A stretch of DNA of 64,000 nt from Pseudomonas mediterranea CFBP 5447 (GCF_000774145.1 NZ_KN322987.1:1474670-1538669), one strand, 5' to 3'; shown: positions 1 to 9,734, counted from the stretch's first letter. The notes: generated from the letters alone by a model not told the origin. Numbers and translations are program-made.

Positions 1-26
1 CTATCGCGAGCAGGCTCGCTCCCACA
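1..26 (-). repeat. REP half-element
   Basis: Single copy of the dominant REP arm of this window, ending in GCTCGCTCCCACA at the left edge. Its partner arm, if any, lies outside the window. Confidence 0.8.
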
Positions 27-53
27 GGGATTTGTCTCGGGTCGGCCCGGCGG

Positions 54-590
54 TTACAGATCCGCCTCCTGCACCACCCGCACCTTCTCCGCATCCAGCG
101 CATACGCCGCGCTCGCCAGGTCGTTTTCGACCTTTTCGATCTTCAGCGTGCCGGTCACCCACAGCGGCGTGTAGATGTCGTCCAGCTTCAGGCCCTTGGG
201 GTAGCGCACCAGCACCAGTTGGTTAGGCGGCGGTGGCGGGACGTGGATGCAGGCGCCGGGATAGGGCACCAGGAAGAACAACGTACTGCGGCCCTTGGCG
301 TCGGTTTCCAACGGCACCGGGTAACCGCCGATGCGGATGTGTTTGTCGTTCATCGAGGCCACGGTCTTGGTCGAATACATCACCGCCGGCAAGCCTTTGC
401 TTTGCTTCAGGCCACCCTTGTTGGTGAAGGTGCCATTGGCTTCGGGGGAGTTGTGGTCGATCTCGGGCATGGCCTCGAGGGCTTTCTGATCCGACTTGGG
501 CATCAGTTCGAGCCAGTCGGTTTCCGGCAGCTCGGCAGCATGGGCCAGGCCACTGCCCAGCAGAAGAAGGGTCAACACTAGACGGCGCAT
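54..590 (-). CDS. DUF3299 family secreted protein
   Basis: Predicted 178-residue exported protein of unknown function. The N-terminus (MRRLVLTLLLLGSGLAHA) is a typical Sec signal peptide with a likely cleavage after Ala-His-Ala. The mature part has the GGYPVPLE...FLVPYPGACIHVPPPPPNQ block that I associate with DUF3299 proteins, which are often encoded with metal or membrane functions. The ATG was preferred over an upstream in-frame TTG at 605 because only the ATG puts the signal peptide at the N-terminus. A REP arm follows the stop codon. Family assignment is from memory; function is not known. Confidence 0.8.
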   Translation of the reverse strand: MRRLVLTLLLLGSGLAHAAELPETDWLELMPKSDQKALEAMPEIDHNSPEANGTFTNKGGLKQSKGLPAVMYSTKTVASMNDKHIRIGGYPVPLETDAKGRSTLFFLVPYPGACIHVPPPPPNQLVLVRYPKGLKLDDIYTPLWVTGTLKIEKVENDLASAAYALDAEKVRVVQEADL

Positions 591-636
591 GAAAGGGCTC
601 GGCAATGAGTGATGGATGGAACGCCGGGCATTCTAG

Positions 637-663
637 CCCCCTGCGCGCGCCGTGCGCAGAGGG
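637..663 (-). terminator. GC-rich hairpin, possible terminator of the GlsB-like gene
   Basis: Interrupted GC-rich inverted repeat (about 10 bp arms, 637-646 and 654-663) just downstream of the GlsB-like stop codon. There is no clear T-tract, so termination is inferred from position. Confidence 0.35.
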
Positions 664-678
664 CTTTGTCGCATTGAC

Positions 679-924
679 TCAGTTTCTTTTGATCAGGCCG
701 TAGATCACCAGCAGCACGATCGCGCCGACCAGGGCACCAATGAAGCCGGCGCCTTGCCCGGCCTGGTAGATACCCAGGGCTTGGCCGCCATAGGTGGCTG
801 CCAGCGAACCGCCGATACCGAGCAGGATGGTCATGATCCAGCCCATGCTGTCATCGCCTGGTTTCAGGAAGCGTGCCAGCAGGCCAACGATCAAGCCGAT
901 GAAGATGGTTCCGATGATTCCCAT
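679..924 (-). CDS. GlsB/YeaQ/YmgE family membrane protein
   Basis: Predicted 81-residue inner-membrane protein of the transglycosylase-associated / GlsB-YeaQ-YmgE family, linked in enterobacteria to stress responses but without a known activity. It has three hydrophobic, glycine-rich segments (GIIGTIFIGLIVGLLAR, WIMTILLGIGGSLAATY and GFIGALVGAIVLLVIYGLI), which is the normal length and layout. The start at 924 is chosen because AAGGGGAATTGCC precedes it; an in-frame start at 954 would add ten non-conserved residues. It is a single gene between the DUF3299 gene and purK. Confidence 0.85.
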   Translation of the reverse strand: MGIIGTIFIGLIVGLLARFLKPGDDSMGWIMTILLGIGGSLAATYGGQALGIYQAGQGAGFIGALVGAIVLLVIYGLIKRN

Positions 925-1024
925 GGCAATTCCCCTTTTGAGTGAGATAGCCAAAGCCTAATCAGACTTTGGCACCTTGCCATGAGAGAATCCGGCCGAC
1001 GAATGGTTCCAATCGTGTTGCAGA

Positions 1025-2110
1025 TTATTGCTCGGCGATCAGCGTCTCGACCTTGATGATCTGCTGGGCCAGCGTCGCCCGGTCAGCACAACGCAGGTTG
1101 GCGTGACCGACCTTGCGCCCGGCCTTGAACGCCTTGCCATAGTGATGCAGATGGCAGTCGGCAATCGCCAGGACCTTTTCGGTGTCCGGTACCTTGCCGA
1201 TGAAGTTCAGCATCGCGCTTTCGCCGACCTTGGCGGTCGATCCCAGCGGCAGCCCGGCGACCGCCCGCAGGTGGTTTTCGAACTGGCTGCACTCGGCACC
1301 TTCGGTGGTCCAGTGCCCGGAGTTGTGCACCCGCGGCGCGATTTCGTTGGCCTTGAGACCGCCGTCCACTTCGAAGAACTCGAACGCCATCACGCCGACG
1401 TAGTCGAGTTGCTTGAGCACACGGCTGGAGTAATCCTCGGCCAGGGCCTGCAGCGGATGGTCGGTGCTGGCCACGGAGAGCTTGAGGATGCCGTCCTTGT
1501 GGGTGTTGTGCACCAGCGGGTAGAAACGGATTTCACCGTCGCGGGCACGCACGGCTATCAGCGAGACTTCGCCGGTAAACGGCACGAAACCTTCCAGCAG
1601 GCAGCCCACGCTGCCCAGCTCGGCGAACGTACCGGCGACGTCTTCAGGGTTGCGCAGGACTTTCTGGCCCTTGCCGTCATAACCCAAGGTGCGGGTCTTG
1701 AGCACGGCCGGCAAGCCGATGGCAGCGACGGCAGCTTCCAGGTCGGCCTGGGATTGAATGTCGGCAAAGGCCGGGGTGGGAATGCCCAGGTCCTTGAACA
1801 TGTTCTTCTCGAACCAGCGGTCGCGGGCAATGCGCAAGGCTTCGGCGCTCGGGTAGACCGGGACGAACTGGGACAGGAAGGCAACGGTCTCGGCCGGGAC
1901 GCTCTCGAACTCGAAGGTCACCAGATCGACTTCATCGGCCAGTTGGCGCAGGTGATCCTGGTCGCCGTAGTCGGCCCGCAGGTGTTCACCCAGCGCGGCG
2001 GCACAGGCGTCCGGCGCCGGGTCCAGGAAAGCGAAGTTCATCCCCAGCGGCGTACCCGCCAGGGCCAACATGCGACCCAACTGGCCGCCACCGATTACAC
2101 CGATCTTCAT
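1025..2110 (-). CDS. purK: 5-(carboxyamino)imidazole ribonucleotide synthase PurK
   Basis: ATP-grasp enzyme that carboxylates 5-aminoimidazole ribonucleotide with ATP and bicarbonate to N5-CAIR in de novo purine synthesis. It has the N-terminal MKIGVIGGGQLGRM nucleotide-binding start, a central ATP-grasp region with LKTRTLGYDGKGQ, and the FEFFEVDGG...NEIAPRVHNSGHWT metal and substrate segment. Its 361 residues are the usual length. It follows purE by 12 bp and must be co-transcribed with it. The C-terminal part is complete. Confidence 0.98.
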   Translation of the reverse strand: MKIGVIGGGQLGRMLALAGTPLGMNFAFLDPAPDACAAALGEHLRADYGDQDHLRQLADEVDLVTFEFESVPAETVAFLSQFVPVYPSAEALRIARDRWFEKNMFKDLGIPTPAFADIQSQADLEAAVAAIGLPAVLKTRTLGYDGKGQKVLRNPEDVAGTFAELGSVGCLLEGFVPFTGEVSLIAVRARDGEIRFYPLVHNTHKDGILKLSVASTDHPLQALAEDYSSRVLKQLDYVGVMAFEFFEVDGGLKANEIAPRVHNSGHWTTEGAECSQFENHLRAVAGLPLGSTAKVGESAMLNFIGKVPDTEKVLAIADCHLHHYGKAFKAGRKVGHANLRCADRATLAQQIIKVETLIAEQ

Positions 2111-2122
2111 TCGTCAACAACC

Positions 2123-2614
2123 TCAGGCAATGCGTGGGTCTGGATTGTCCAGGACGCTGTCTGTCTGCTCAGCGCGGAATTTTTTCAGCACGGTATGGAA
2201 CTGTGGATGCTTGGCGCCCAGGATGCTCGCCGACAACAGAGCGGCGTTGATCGCGCCGGCCTTGCCGATGGCCAGGGTCGCGACCGGAATGCCGGCCGGC
2301 ATCTGCACGATGGACAACAGCGAATCGACGCCCGAGAGCATCGACGACTGCACCGGCACGCCCAGCACCGGCAGGTGGGTCTTGGCCGCACACATGCCTG
2401 GCAGGTGAGCCGCGCCACCGGCACCGGCGATGATCACCTCGATGCCACGGGCCTCGGCTTCTTCGGCGTACTGGAACAGCAGGTCCGGGGTGCGGTGGGC
2501 AGAGACCACTTTCACCTCATAAGGGATGCCGAGCTTTTCCAGCATATCGGCGGTGTGGCTAAGGGTGGACCAATCGGACTTGGAGCCCATGATCACGCCA
2601 ACCAATGCACTCAT
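2123..2614 (-). CDS. purE: N5-CAIR mutase PurE
   Basis: Class I PurE, 163 residues, which interconverts N5-CAIR and CAIR, the step after PurK. Family hallmarks are visible: GVIMGSKSDW near the N-terminus (phosphate and carboxylate binding), VVSAHRTPD with the catalytic His, and AGAGGAAHLPGM. The ATG at 2614 is chosen over the TTG directly before it; GAAGAGG lies about 8 nt upstream. It is the first gene of the purEK operon. Its leader carries a strong hairpin with a U-run, described separately. Confidence 0.98.
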   Translation of the reverse strand: MSALVGVIMGSKSDWSTLSHTADMLEKLGIPYEVKVVSAHRTPDLLFQYAEEAEARGIEVIIAGAGGAAHLPGMCAAKTHLPVLGVPVQSSMLSGVDSLLSIVQMPAGIPVATLAIGKAGAINAALLSASILGAKHPQFHTVLKKFRAEQTDSVLDNPDPRIA

Positions 2615-2652
2615 CAATGTGCCTCTTCTCTCTGGGCGCCCGCAGGCGCGTC

Positions 2653-2694
2653 AAAAAACAACAAGCCACGCGGGAAACCGGCGTGGCTTGTTGT
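2653..2694 (-). terminator. intrinsic-terminator structure in the purE leader (candidate attenuator)
   Basis: Read on the minus strand this is a perfect 14-bp stem (arms 2681-2694 and 2658-2671) with a 9-nt loop, followed by six or more U residues (2653-2658). It ends about 38 nt before the purE start codon. If the promoter at 2733-2759 is right, the structure lies inside the purE leader and would act as an attenuator. The alternative is a terminator for the upstream LysR gene, though that stop lies some 260 bp away with a REPIN in between. Confidence 0.75.
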
Positions 2695-2703
2695 ACGAAT
2701 AGT

Positions 2704-2728
2704 GGCCGATCCGAACCGGCCGAAGGCC
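2704..2728 (-). other. mutually exclusive GGCC hairpins at the 5' end of the purE leader
   Basis: Three GGCC blocks at 2704-2707, 2718-2721 and 2725-2728 can pair only two at a time, so the middle block can choose its partner. They lie at the predicted transcript start upstream of the terminator structure. Confidence 0.35.
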
Positions 2729-2732
2729 GCGC

Positions 2733-2760
2733 AGTATACCGCAATGAAGCAGATAAACAG
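2733..2760 (-). promoter_or_regulatory. candidate sigma70 promoter of purEK
   Basis: On the minus strand TATACT (2733-2738) forms a good -10, with CTGTTT about 16 bp upstream as a weak -35. This would start transcription near 2726, upstream of the leader hairpin. Confidence 0.5.
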
Positions 2761-2796
2761 CCCCTGTCGCGACCATCTGTCATTTGTGCCTGGGCG

Positions 2797-2830
2797 GCGG
2801 TTTTATTGACCTCAAGGTCAATAAAACCGC
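2797..2830. promoter_or_regulatory. perfect 15-bp inverted repeat upstream of the purE promoter
   Basis: Arms 2797-2811 and 2816-2830 match exactly around a TCAA loop. The centre is about 75 bp upstream of the candidate purE -10. No T-tract follows on either strand, so a protein-binding palindrome, or a terminator for the LysR gene, are both possible. Confidence 0.5.
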
Positions 2831-2845
2831 ATCCCGAATCCCCTT

Positions 2846-2935
2846 TGTGGGAGCGAGCCTGCTCGCGATAGCGGTGGGTCAGGCAACATTGATGTTGAAT
2901 GTCAGTCCGTCATCGCGAGCAGGCTCGCTCCCACA
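2846..2935. repeat. REPIN (two inverted REP arms)
   Basis: Two REP arms in opposite orientation, TGTGGGAGCGAGCCTGCTCG at 2846 and its inverse ending at 2935, with a spacer that itself contains an inverted CAACATTGATGTTG core. It lies between the LysR stop and the purE promoter region. Confidence 0.9.
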
Positions 2936-2951
2936 GGGTTTGCGCGTGCTT

Positions 2952-3854
2952 TCAGGAGCCGGCGCCGCCTTCGAGCTTGCGCCACAACAACCGCACATTG
3001 GCCTTGCGCACCAGGGCGCAGCGGTACAGGCGGATCTCCAGTGGGACGTGCCATTGCCCGCCGCCGCAGATCACCAGTTCGCCCCGGGCCAGTTCGGCGC
3101 GCACGCTCAGTTGCGGCACCCAGGCGATGCCCAGGCCCTCCAGGGCCATGCTTTTCAAGCTGTCGGCCATGGCCGTTTCGTAGACCGTGGTGAAACGCAG
3201 CGCCCGCTGGCGCAGCAACTGGTTCACCGAGCGACCGAGAAACGCCCCGGCGCTGTAGGCCAGCAACGGCACACTGGCCTCGCCTTCGAGGTCGAACAGC
3301 GGTTTGCCGTTGGCATCGGCGGCACACACCGGCAGCATTTCGGTCTGGCCCAGGTGCAGCGACGGGAAGATCTCCGGATCCATCTGCATCGCCGAATCCG
3401 GGTCGTAGAACGCCAGCATCAAGTCGCAGCCACCCTCACGCAATGCATGGACGGCGTCGCCGACGTTGGTCGCCACCAGGCGGGTGGCGATGTTCATGCC
3501 TTCATTGCGCAGTTGCGCGATCCAGCGCGGGAAGAAGCCCAGGGCCAGGGAGTGCGCGGCCGCTACCTGGATCACTTCGCCCTGCCCGCCTTCCAGATGA
3601 TGCAAGTGGCGCAGCACCTCGCCCAGCTGCTCCACGACGGTGCGCGCCGTCACCAGAAACAACTGCCCGGCCGCCGTCAGCTCGACTGGCGTGCGGGAGC
3701 GGTTGACCAAGGTCAGCCCCAGCGCCGCTTCCAGGCTACGGATCCGCCGGCTGAACGCCGGTTGCGTGACGAAACGCCGTTCGGCCGCCTGGGAGAAACT
3801 GCGGGTAGCCGCCAAGGCACTGAAGTCCTCGAGCCATTTGCTTTCAAGATTCAT
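2952..3854 (-). CDS. LysR-family transcriptional regulator beside aspA
   Basis: 300-residue LysR regulator with an N-terminal winged helix-turn-helix (FSALAATRSFSQAAERRFVTQPAFSRRI, about residues 8-36) and a periplasmic-binding-like effector domain. It is transcribed away from aspA, so aspA is a natural target, though this is inference. The start at 3854 fits the family length and follows GGGAGAACGTG; the reading frame extends upstream without a convincing start. The C-terminus is intact. Confidence 0.93.
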   Translation of the reverse strand: MNLESKWLEDFSALAATRSFSQAAERRFVTQPAFSRRIRSLEAALGLTLVNRSRTPVELTAAGQLFLVTARTVVEQLGEVLRHLHHLEGGQGEVIQVAAAHSLALGFFPRWIAQLRNEGMNIATRLVATNVGDAVHALREGGCDLMLAFYDPDSAMQMDPEIFPSLHLGQTEMLPVCAADANGKPLFDLEGEASVPLLAYSAGAFLGRSVNQLLRQRALRFTTVYETAMADSLKSMALEGLGIAWVPQLSVRAELARGELVICGGGQWHVPLEIRLYRCALVRKANVRLLWRKLEGGAGS

Positions 3855-3918
3855 CACGTTCTCCCGAAACATGCACCAAAACAGGTCACACGTCCGCCGT
3901 ACCGCCGGCGTCACATCC

Positions 3919-3936
3919 GCATTATGCCGAATATGC
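3919..3936. promoter_or_regulatory. weak dyad in the LysR-aspA divergent region
   Basis: GCAT and ATGC flank a 10-nt centre in the 181-bp divergent region. It resembles a LysR-type site in size and place, but the inner bases do not pair. Confidence 0.25.
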
Positions 3937-4035
3937 ATAGGGCAGTGTTTAACAGCATTGGCCCTTACGTTTACGAGAGCCTACGATCCACAGCGTTCCG
4001 GCACAGACCGGGTTCTTATCGAGATGATTTCCATC

Positions 4036-5460
<1,425 letters not shown>

Positions 5461-5513
5461 TCGATGCAACCACCGCTCACCAGGTCGAGGGACTAGACAC
5501 CTCTCACCTTTTG

Positions 5514-5548
5514 AGGGCTTGGGGATTTTTTCCCCAAGCCCTTTTTTT
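5514..5548 (+). terminator. Rho-independent terminator of aspA
   Basis: Perfect 12-bp stem (5514-5525 with 5531-5542), a five-T loop and a run of seven T. It sits 54 bp after the aspA stop. Confidence 0.95.
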
Positions 5549-5595
5549 GCCACTGCCAAGGAGGCCTTATGCCGAAAACGATAACACCGGAAGAA

Positions 5596-5643
5596 GATCG
5601 CAGCCTTCGGCAGCTCCTGAAAGGGGCTGTCGAAGGCTGCGAT
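5596..5643. repeat. REP-like palindromic element of a second family
   Basis: Long inverted repeat with 13-bp outer arms (ATCGCAGCCTTCG at 5597-5609 and its inverse at 5631-5643) and a GCAGC/GGCTG inner stem. The GATCGCAGCC...GGCAGCTCC wording is typical of dispersed palindromes in Pseudomonas. The rest of 5461-5908 holds the aspA terminator and the leader and promoter region of the symporter gene; no further gene is convincing. Confidence 0.7.
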
Positions 5644-5908
5644 TTTCGTTAATTCCAGCACGTCGTTTCGTCGCTTGCACCACAACCGTGCAGACGGGCA
5701 TCACACTGATAGGTATAGTGCCGCCCCTCTTCGCCATGTGTGGTCGTCGGTAGCGAGACTTAAACATGCGAAACCCGAACTAATAACAACCCGCGAATTG
5801 GACCGGGACGAAACCTCGCCTCACCTGTCAAGCCGTGCGCCGACGGATGTTTCGTGATGTTTCCAAATGGCCAGCATTTGCTTAAACAAAAAACAGCGAG
5901 GAATACTC

Positions 5909-7357
5909 ATGCTCGAAGTCATCAACGACTTCCTCTCAGGGAAAGTGCTGATCCTGCTCATTGTCGGGCTCGGCGGCTACTTCACGATCCGCTCGCGTTT
6001 CGTCCAGTTCCGTCATTTCTTCCACATGTTCTCGGTATTCCGTGACAGCCTCAAGAGCAGCACCGACCAACTCAGCTCCTTCCAGGCCCTGATGCTCAGC
6101 CTCGCCGGTCGTGTCGGCGCGGGCAACATTGCCGGTGTCGGCATTGCCGTGACCCTCGGCGGCCCCGGCGCAGTGTTCTGGATGTGGGTAACCGCGCTGG
6201 TCGGCATGTCCAGCAGCTTCTTCGAGTGCTCCCTCGGTCAGCTCTACAAGCGCTGCGACTCCAAAGGCCAGTACCGTGGCGGCCCGTCCTATTACATCGA
6301 GCACGGCCTGCAGAAGCGCTGGTTGGGCATGATCATGGCCTTCCTGCTGTTGGTCACTTTCGGCTTCGCCTTCAACGGCCTGCAAGCCCACGCCGTGACC
6401 CACTCGCTGAACAACGCCTTCGGCCTCGACACCACCTACACCGGCCTGGGCCTGGCGGTGCTGCTGGGCCTGGTGTTCATCGGCGGGATCAAGCGTATCG
6501 CCAAGGTTGCGGACCTGCTGGTACCGGTCAAGACCCTGGCCTACATCGCCGTGACCATCTACGTGATCGTGCTGCAGTTCGACCACGTACCGGCCATGCT
6601 GGCAACTATCGTCAAGAGCGCCTTCGGCCTGGACCAGGCGTTCGGCGGCCTGATCGGCAGCGCCATCGTCATGGGCGTCAAGCGCGGCGTCTTCGCTAAC
6701 GAAGCGGGCCTGGGCAGTGCGCCTAACGTAGCCGCCGTTGCATCGGTCGAACACCCGGTCGCCCAAGGCGTGGTCCAGGCGTTCAGCGTGTTCCTGGACA
6801 CCTTCGTGATCTGCACCTGCACCGCGCTGCTGATCCTGCTGTCGGGTTTCTACACCCCTGGTTTCGAAGGCGACGGCATTGCCCTGACCCAGAACTCCCT
6901 GGCCGCCGTGGTCGGTGACTGGGGCCGGATGTTCATCTCCGTGGCCCTGGCGCTGTTCGTGTTCACCTCGATCCTCTACAACTACTATCTCGGCGAGAAC
7001 AACCTGCGCTTCATGCTCGGTGAAAACCGCAAGGCGCTGATCGGCTATCGCGCACTGGTACTGGTGCTGATTTTCTGGGGCGCCATCGAAAACCTCAGCA
7101 CCGTGTTCGCCTTCGCCGACATCACCATGACCCTGCTGGCGTTCGTGAACCTGATCGCGCTGTTCCTGCTCTTCAAGGTCGGCATGCGCATCCTGCGCGA
7201 CTACGACGCCCAGCGTTCGGCCGGCATCAAGGTGCCAGTGTTCGACTCCAGCAAGTTCCCGGACCTGGACCTGGACCGCAAGGCCTGGCCAGCCACCCCA
7301 TCCGCTCCGGCTGCCCAGCCTGACGCGGTGACCGGTGTGGCCGCAGCGCAACGCTGA
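5909..7357 (+). CDS. alanine/glycine:cation symporter (AGCS family)
   Basis: 482-residue inner-membrane transporter that takes up alanine or glycine with Na+ or H+. About ten or eleven hydrophobic segments are visible, together with the AGCS motifs AGRVGAGNIAGVGIAVTLGGPGA near residue 70 and GVKRGVFANEAGLGSAPN near 255. The start at 5909 follows GCGAGG with good spacing; the frame also opens at 5867 but that extension is not hydrophobic. Asparaginase lies downstream on the same strand and aspartase upstream, so the block serves amino-acid uptake and deamination. Confidence 0.93.
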   Translation: MLEVINDFLSGKVLILLIVGLGGYFTIRSRFVQFRHFFHMFSVFRDSLKSSTDQLSSFQALMLSLAGRVGAGNIAGVGIAVTLGGPGAVFWMWVTALVGMSSSFFECSLGQLYKRCDSKGQYRGGPSYYIEHGLQKRWLGMIMAFLLLVTFGFAFNGLQAHAVTHSLNNAFGLDTTYTGLGLAVLLGLVFIGGIKRIAKVADLLVPVKTLAYIAVTIYVIVLQFDHVPAMLATIVKSAFGLDQAFGGLIGSAIVMGVKRGVFANEAGLGSAPNVAAVASVEHPVAQGVVQAFSVFLDTFVICTCTALLILLSGFYTPGFEGDGIALTQNSLAAVVGDWGRMFISVALALFVFTSILYNYYLGENNLRFMLGENRKALIGYRALVLVLIFWGAIENLSTVFAFADITMTLLAFVNLIALFLLFKVGMRILRDYDAQRSAGIKVPVFDSSKFPDLDLDRKAWPATPSAPAAQPDAVTGVAAAQR

Positions 7358-7379
7358 TCGGCAAGCCTGCCGCAAAAAA

Positions 7380-7402
7380 CCGGGCGCATCCCCTGCGCCC
7401 GG
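7380..7402 (+). terminator. GC-rich hairpin after the symporter gene
   Basis: Perfect 9-bp stem CCGGGCGCA/TGCGCCCGG around five bases, 23 bp after the stop codon. No T-run follows on the plus strand; an A-run precedes it. Confidence 0.5.
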
Positions 7403-7489
7403 CGTGACACAGCGTAAGGTCGGCGTCATGCTCGACCTTATGTTGGGGCAGCTCGATGAAGCTGCCGTTTTCGTCCTCGGAGAACGACC

Positions 7490-8494
7490 ATGAATTCCTC
7501 GACCTACCCAGCCGCCCAGCACGTCATGGTGCTCTACACCGGCGGCACCATCGGCATGCAAGCCAGCGCCAACGGCCTCGCCCCGGCCTCTGGCTTCGAA
7601 GCACGCATGCGCGACTACCTGCACAGCCAACCTGAACTGGTCATCCCGCAATGGCGCTTCCGGGAAATGTCGCCGCTGATCGACAGCGCCAACATGACCC
7701 CGGCCTACTGGCAGCAACTGCGCGAAGCGGTGGTCGACGCCGTGGATGTACAGGGTTGCGACAGCGTGCTGATCCTGCACGGCACCGACACCCTGGCCTA
7801 CAGCTCGGCGGCGATGAGCTTCCAACTGCTGGGCCTGCATGCCCGTGTCTGCTTCACCGGCTCCATGCTGCCCGCCGGCGTGACCGACAGCGATGCCTGG
7901 GAAAACCTCAGCGGCGCGCTGGTCGCCCTCGGCCAGGGTCTGGCACCGGGCGTGCACCTGTACTTCCACGGCGAACTGCTGGCGCCGACCCGTTGCGCGA
8001 AGGTGCGCAGCTTCGGTCGCCATCCATTCAAACGCCTGGAACGTCAGGGCGGCGGTGCCAAGGCCACTTCGCTGCCGGCGCAGCTGAATTACAACCAGCC
8101 GAAACAACTGGCCAACGTCGCGGCGCTGCCGCTGTTCCCGGGCATCAGCGCCGACATCCTCGACGGCCTGCTGGGCAGCGGCATCCAGGGTCTGGTGCTG
8201 GAGTGCTACGGCAGCGGCACCGGCCCGAGCGACAACCCGGCCTTCCTCGCCAGCCTCGCCCGGGCACGGGACAACGGCGTGGCGGTGGTGGCGGTGACGC
8301 AATGCCATGAAGGCGGCGTGGAGCTGGACGTGTACGAGGCCGGCAGCCGTTTGCGTGGCGTCGGCGTGCTGTCCGGCGGCGGCATGACCCGCGAAGCGGC
8401 GTTCGGCAAGTTGCAGGCGCTGATAGGCGCAGGGCTGCCAGTGGATGAGGTTCGGCGGTTGGTTGAGCTGGACCTGTGCGGCGAGCTTATCTGA
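7490..8494 (+). CDS. L-asparaginase, cytoplasmic type
   Basis: 334-residue asparaginase/glutaminase-superfamily enzyme that hydrolyses asparagine to aspartate and ammonia. The two active-site blocks are present: YTGGTIGM with the nucleophilic Thr near residue 17, and LILHGTDTLAYSS with the Thr-Asp pair at residues 99-100. There is no signal peptide, so it is most likely the cytoplasmic AnsA-like form. The product would feed AspA encoded upstream. It may be expressed with the symporter gene, though a hairpin lies between. Confidence 0.93.
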   Translation: MNSSTYPAAQHVMVLYTGGTIGMQASANGLAPASGFEARMRDYLHSQPELVIPQWRFREMSPLIDSANMTPAYWQQLREAVVDAVDVQGCDSVLILHGTDTLAYSSAAMSFQLLGLHARVCFTGSMLPAGVTDSDAWENLSGALVALGQGLAPGVHLYFHGELLAPTRCAKVRSFGRHPFKRLERQGGGAKATSLPAQLNYNQPKQLANVAALPLFPGISADILDGLLGSGIQGLVLECYGSGTGPSDNPAFLASLARARDNGVAVVAVTQCHEGGVELDVYEAGSRLRGVGVLSGGGMTREAAFGKLQALIGAGLPVDEVRRLVELDLCGELI

Positions 8495-8507
8495 CATCCG
8501 CAAAACC

Positions 8508-8579
8508 TGTGGCGAGGGCGCTTGCTCCCAACATGAGCGGTCGCTGCGCGCCCGAGCGGGAGCAAGCTCCCTCGCCACA
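8508..8579. repeat. REPIN of the GGCGAGGGAGCTTGCTCCC family
   Basis: Inverted pair of TGTGGCGAGGG...GCTTGCTCCC arms 14 bp after the asparaginase stop. This is a different family from the TGTGGGAGCGAGCC elements elsewhere. Confidence 0.85.
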
Positions 8580-8650
8580 AAGCGGTACCTTCTTTAAAGT
8601 CAGGCATACAACTTGCTCTCATTCCCCGTCTCCCCAGGCTGGAAACGGAC

Positions 8651-9643
8651 ATGCTTCATTCCCATCTCACCACCCTCAATGCCGTCTCCCTGGTGCTCAA
8701 CGCCTTCAAGCATGAGGGCCTACCCAGTGACGTATTGCTGGCCGGCAGCGGCATCAGCGCGGCGGACCTGAGCCGGGCCGACACGCGTATCACCACCAAC
8801 CAGGAAATGCAGGTCTGCGCCAACGCCGTCGCCCACAAGCGCGACATCGGCCTGGAATTGGGGCGCAGCATGCACGTTTCATCCTACGGCATCCTCGGCT
8901 ACGCCCTGCTCACCAGTGCCACCTTAGGTGACGCCTTGCAACTGGCGCTGCAATATCCGGCGCTATTGGGAACACTCTTCGAGCTGAACCTGGAGGAAGA
9001 CGAGGAGGCGGTCTGGCTCAGCGCCAGCGATTATCGGGAAAATCCGGCCCTGGCCGCGTTCAACGCCGAGTTCTGCATGGTCTCGTTGAAAGTCATCTGC
9101 AACGACCTGCTCGGCCACGTGCTGCCCTTGCGCGCGGCGCGCTTCGAGCATCCGGCACCGGACTACCACGCCCGCTACGGGGCCCTTTTCGATTGCCCGG
9201 TGCGTTTCGATGCCGTCGACAACGCCTTTGCCTTCGACCACCACTGGCTCGACCAACCCCTTCCCCTGGCCGACCCCATCACCCATCACGCCATGGTCGA
9301 ACGCTGCCGCAAGCAGAACATCGAATTCACCGGCCGCCAAGCCTGGCTGGGCCGCATCCGCCAACTGCTCGCCGCCCAACTCGACGCCGCTCCCGGCCTG
9401 GAAGGCCTGGCCGAACAAATGAACTGCTCCGCCCGCACCCTGCGCCGCCACCTCAAGGACTCGGGCTGCAGCTACCAGGAACTGTTGGACGAACTGCGCT
9501 TCGAGCGGGCCAAGCAAATGCTCTGCGAGGACCAACTCCCCATCCACCGCATCGCCGAACTGCTGGGCTTCAGCGAAACCGCCAGCTTCCGCCACGCCTT
9601 CGTCCGCTGGAGCGGCGTAGCGCCGAGCCAGTTCAGGCCCTAA
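8651..9643 (+). CDS. AraC-family transcriptional regulator
   Basis: 330-residue regulator. Residues about 20-205 resemble the arabinose-binding-like domain found in OruR/ArgR-type AraC proteins (GLELGRSMHVSSYGILGYALLTSATLGDAL). The C-terminal about 95 residues carry the double helix-turn-helix, ending with IAELLGFSETASFRHAFVRWSGVAPSQFR. Its neighbours are asparaginase and a deacetylase/polyamine operon 1.4 kb downstream, in front of which lie tandem repeats that look like AraC-type sites. The inducer cannot be read from sequence. Confidence 0.93.
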   Translation: MLHSHLTTLNAVSLVLNAFKHEGLPSDVLLAGSGISAADLSRADTRITTNQEMQVCANAVAHKRDIGLELGRSMHVSSYGILGYALLTSATLGDALQLALQYPALLGTLFELNLEEDEEAVWLSASDYRENPALAAFNAEFCMVSLKVICNDLLGHVLPLRAARFEHPAPDYHARYGALFDCPVRFDAVDNAFAFDHHWLDQPLPLADPITHHAMVERCRKQNIEFTGRQAWLGRIRQLLAAQLDAAPGLEGLAEQMNCSARTLRRHLKDSGCSYQELLDELRFERAKQMLCEDQLPIHRIAELLGFSETASFRHAFVRWSGVAPSQFRP

Positions 9644-9666
9644 ACCCAGGGAAAACACCCACCCCC

Positions 9667-9690
9667 TGTGGGAGCGAGCCTGCTCGCGAA
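9667..9690 (+). repeat. single REP arm
   Basis: One TGTGGGAGCGAGCCTGCTCG arm downstream of the AraC gene. Confidence 0.8.
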
Positions 9691-9734
9691 GCAATCCCCC
9701 AGACACCACATCCCATAAGCCCAACCACAACCCC

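Noticed and set aside
1028..2809. 593-codon open frame on the plus strand across purK and purE
   Set aside because: It is a GC-rich antisense shadow of two certain genes, without a family resemblance.
5570..5653. 27-codon ORF (MPKTITPEED...) with a strong AAGGAGG upstream
   Set aside because: Most of it is the REP-like palindrome at 5596-5643, so coding is probably incidental.
5936..8578. 880-codon open frame on the minus strand
   Set aside because: Antisense shadow of the symporter and asparaginase genes, low-complexity composition rich in His, Gln and Arg.
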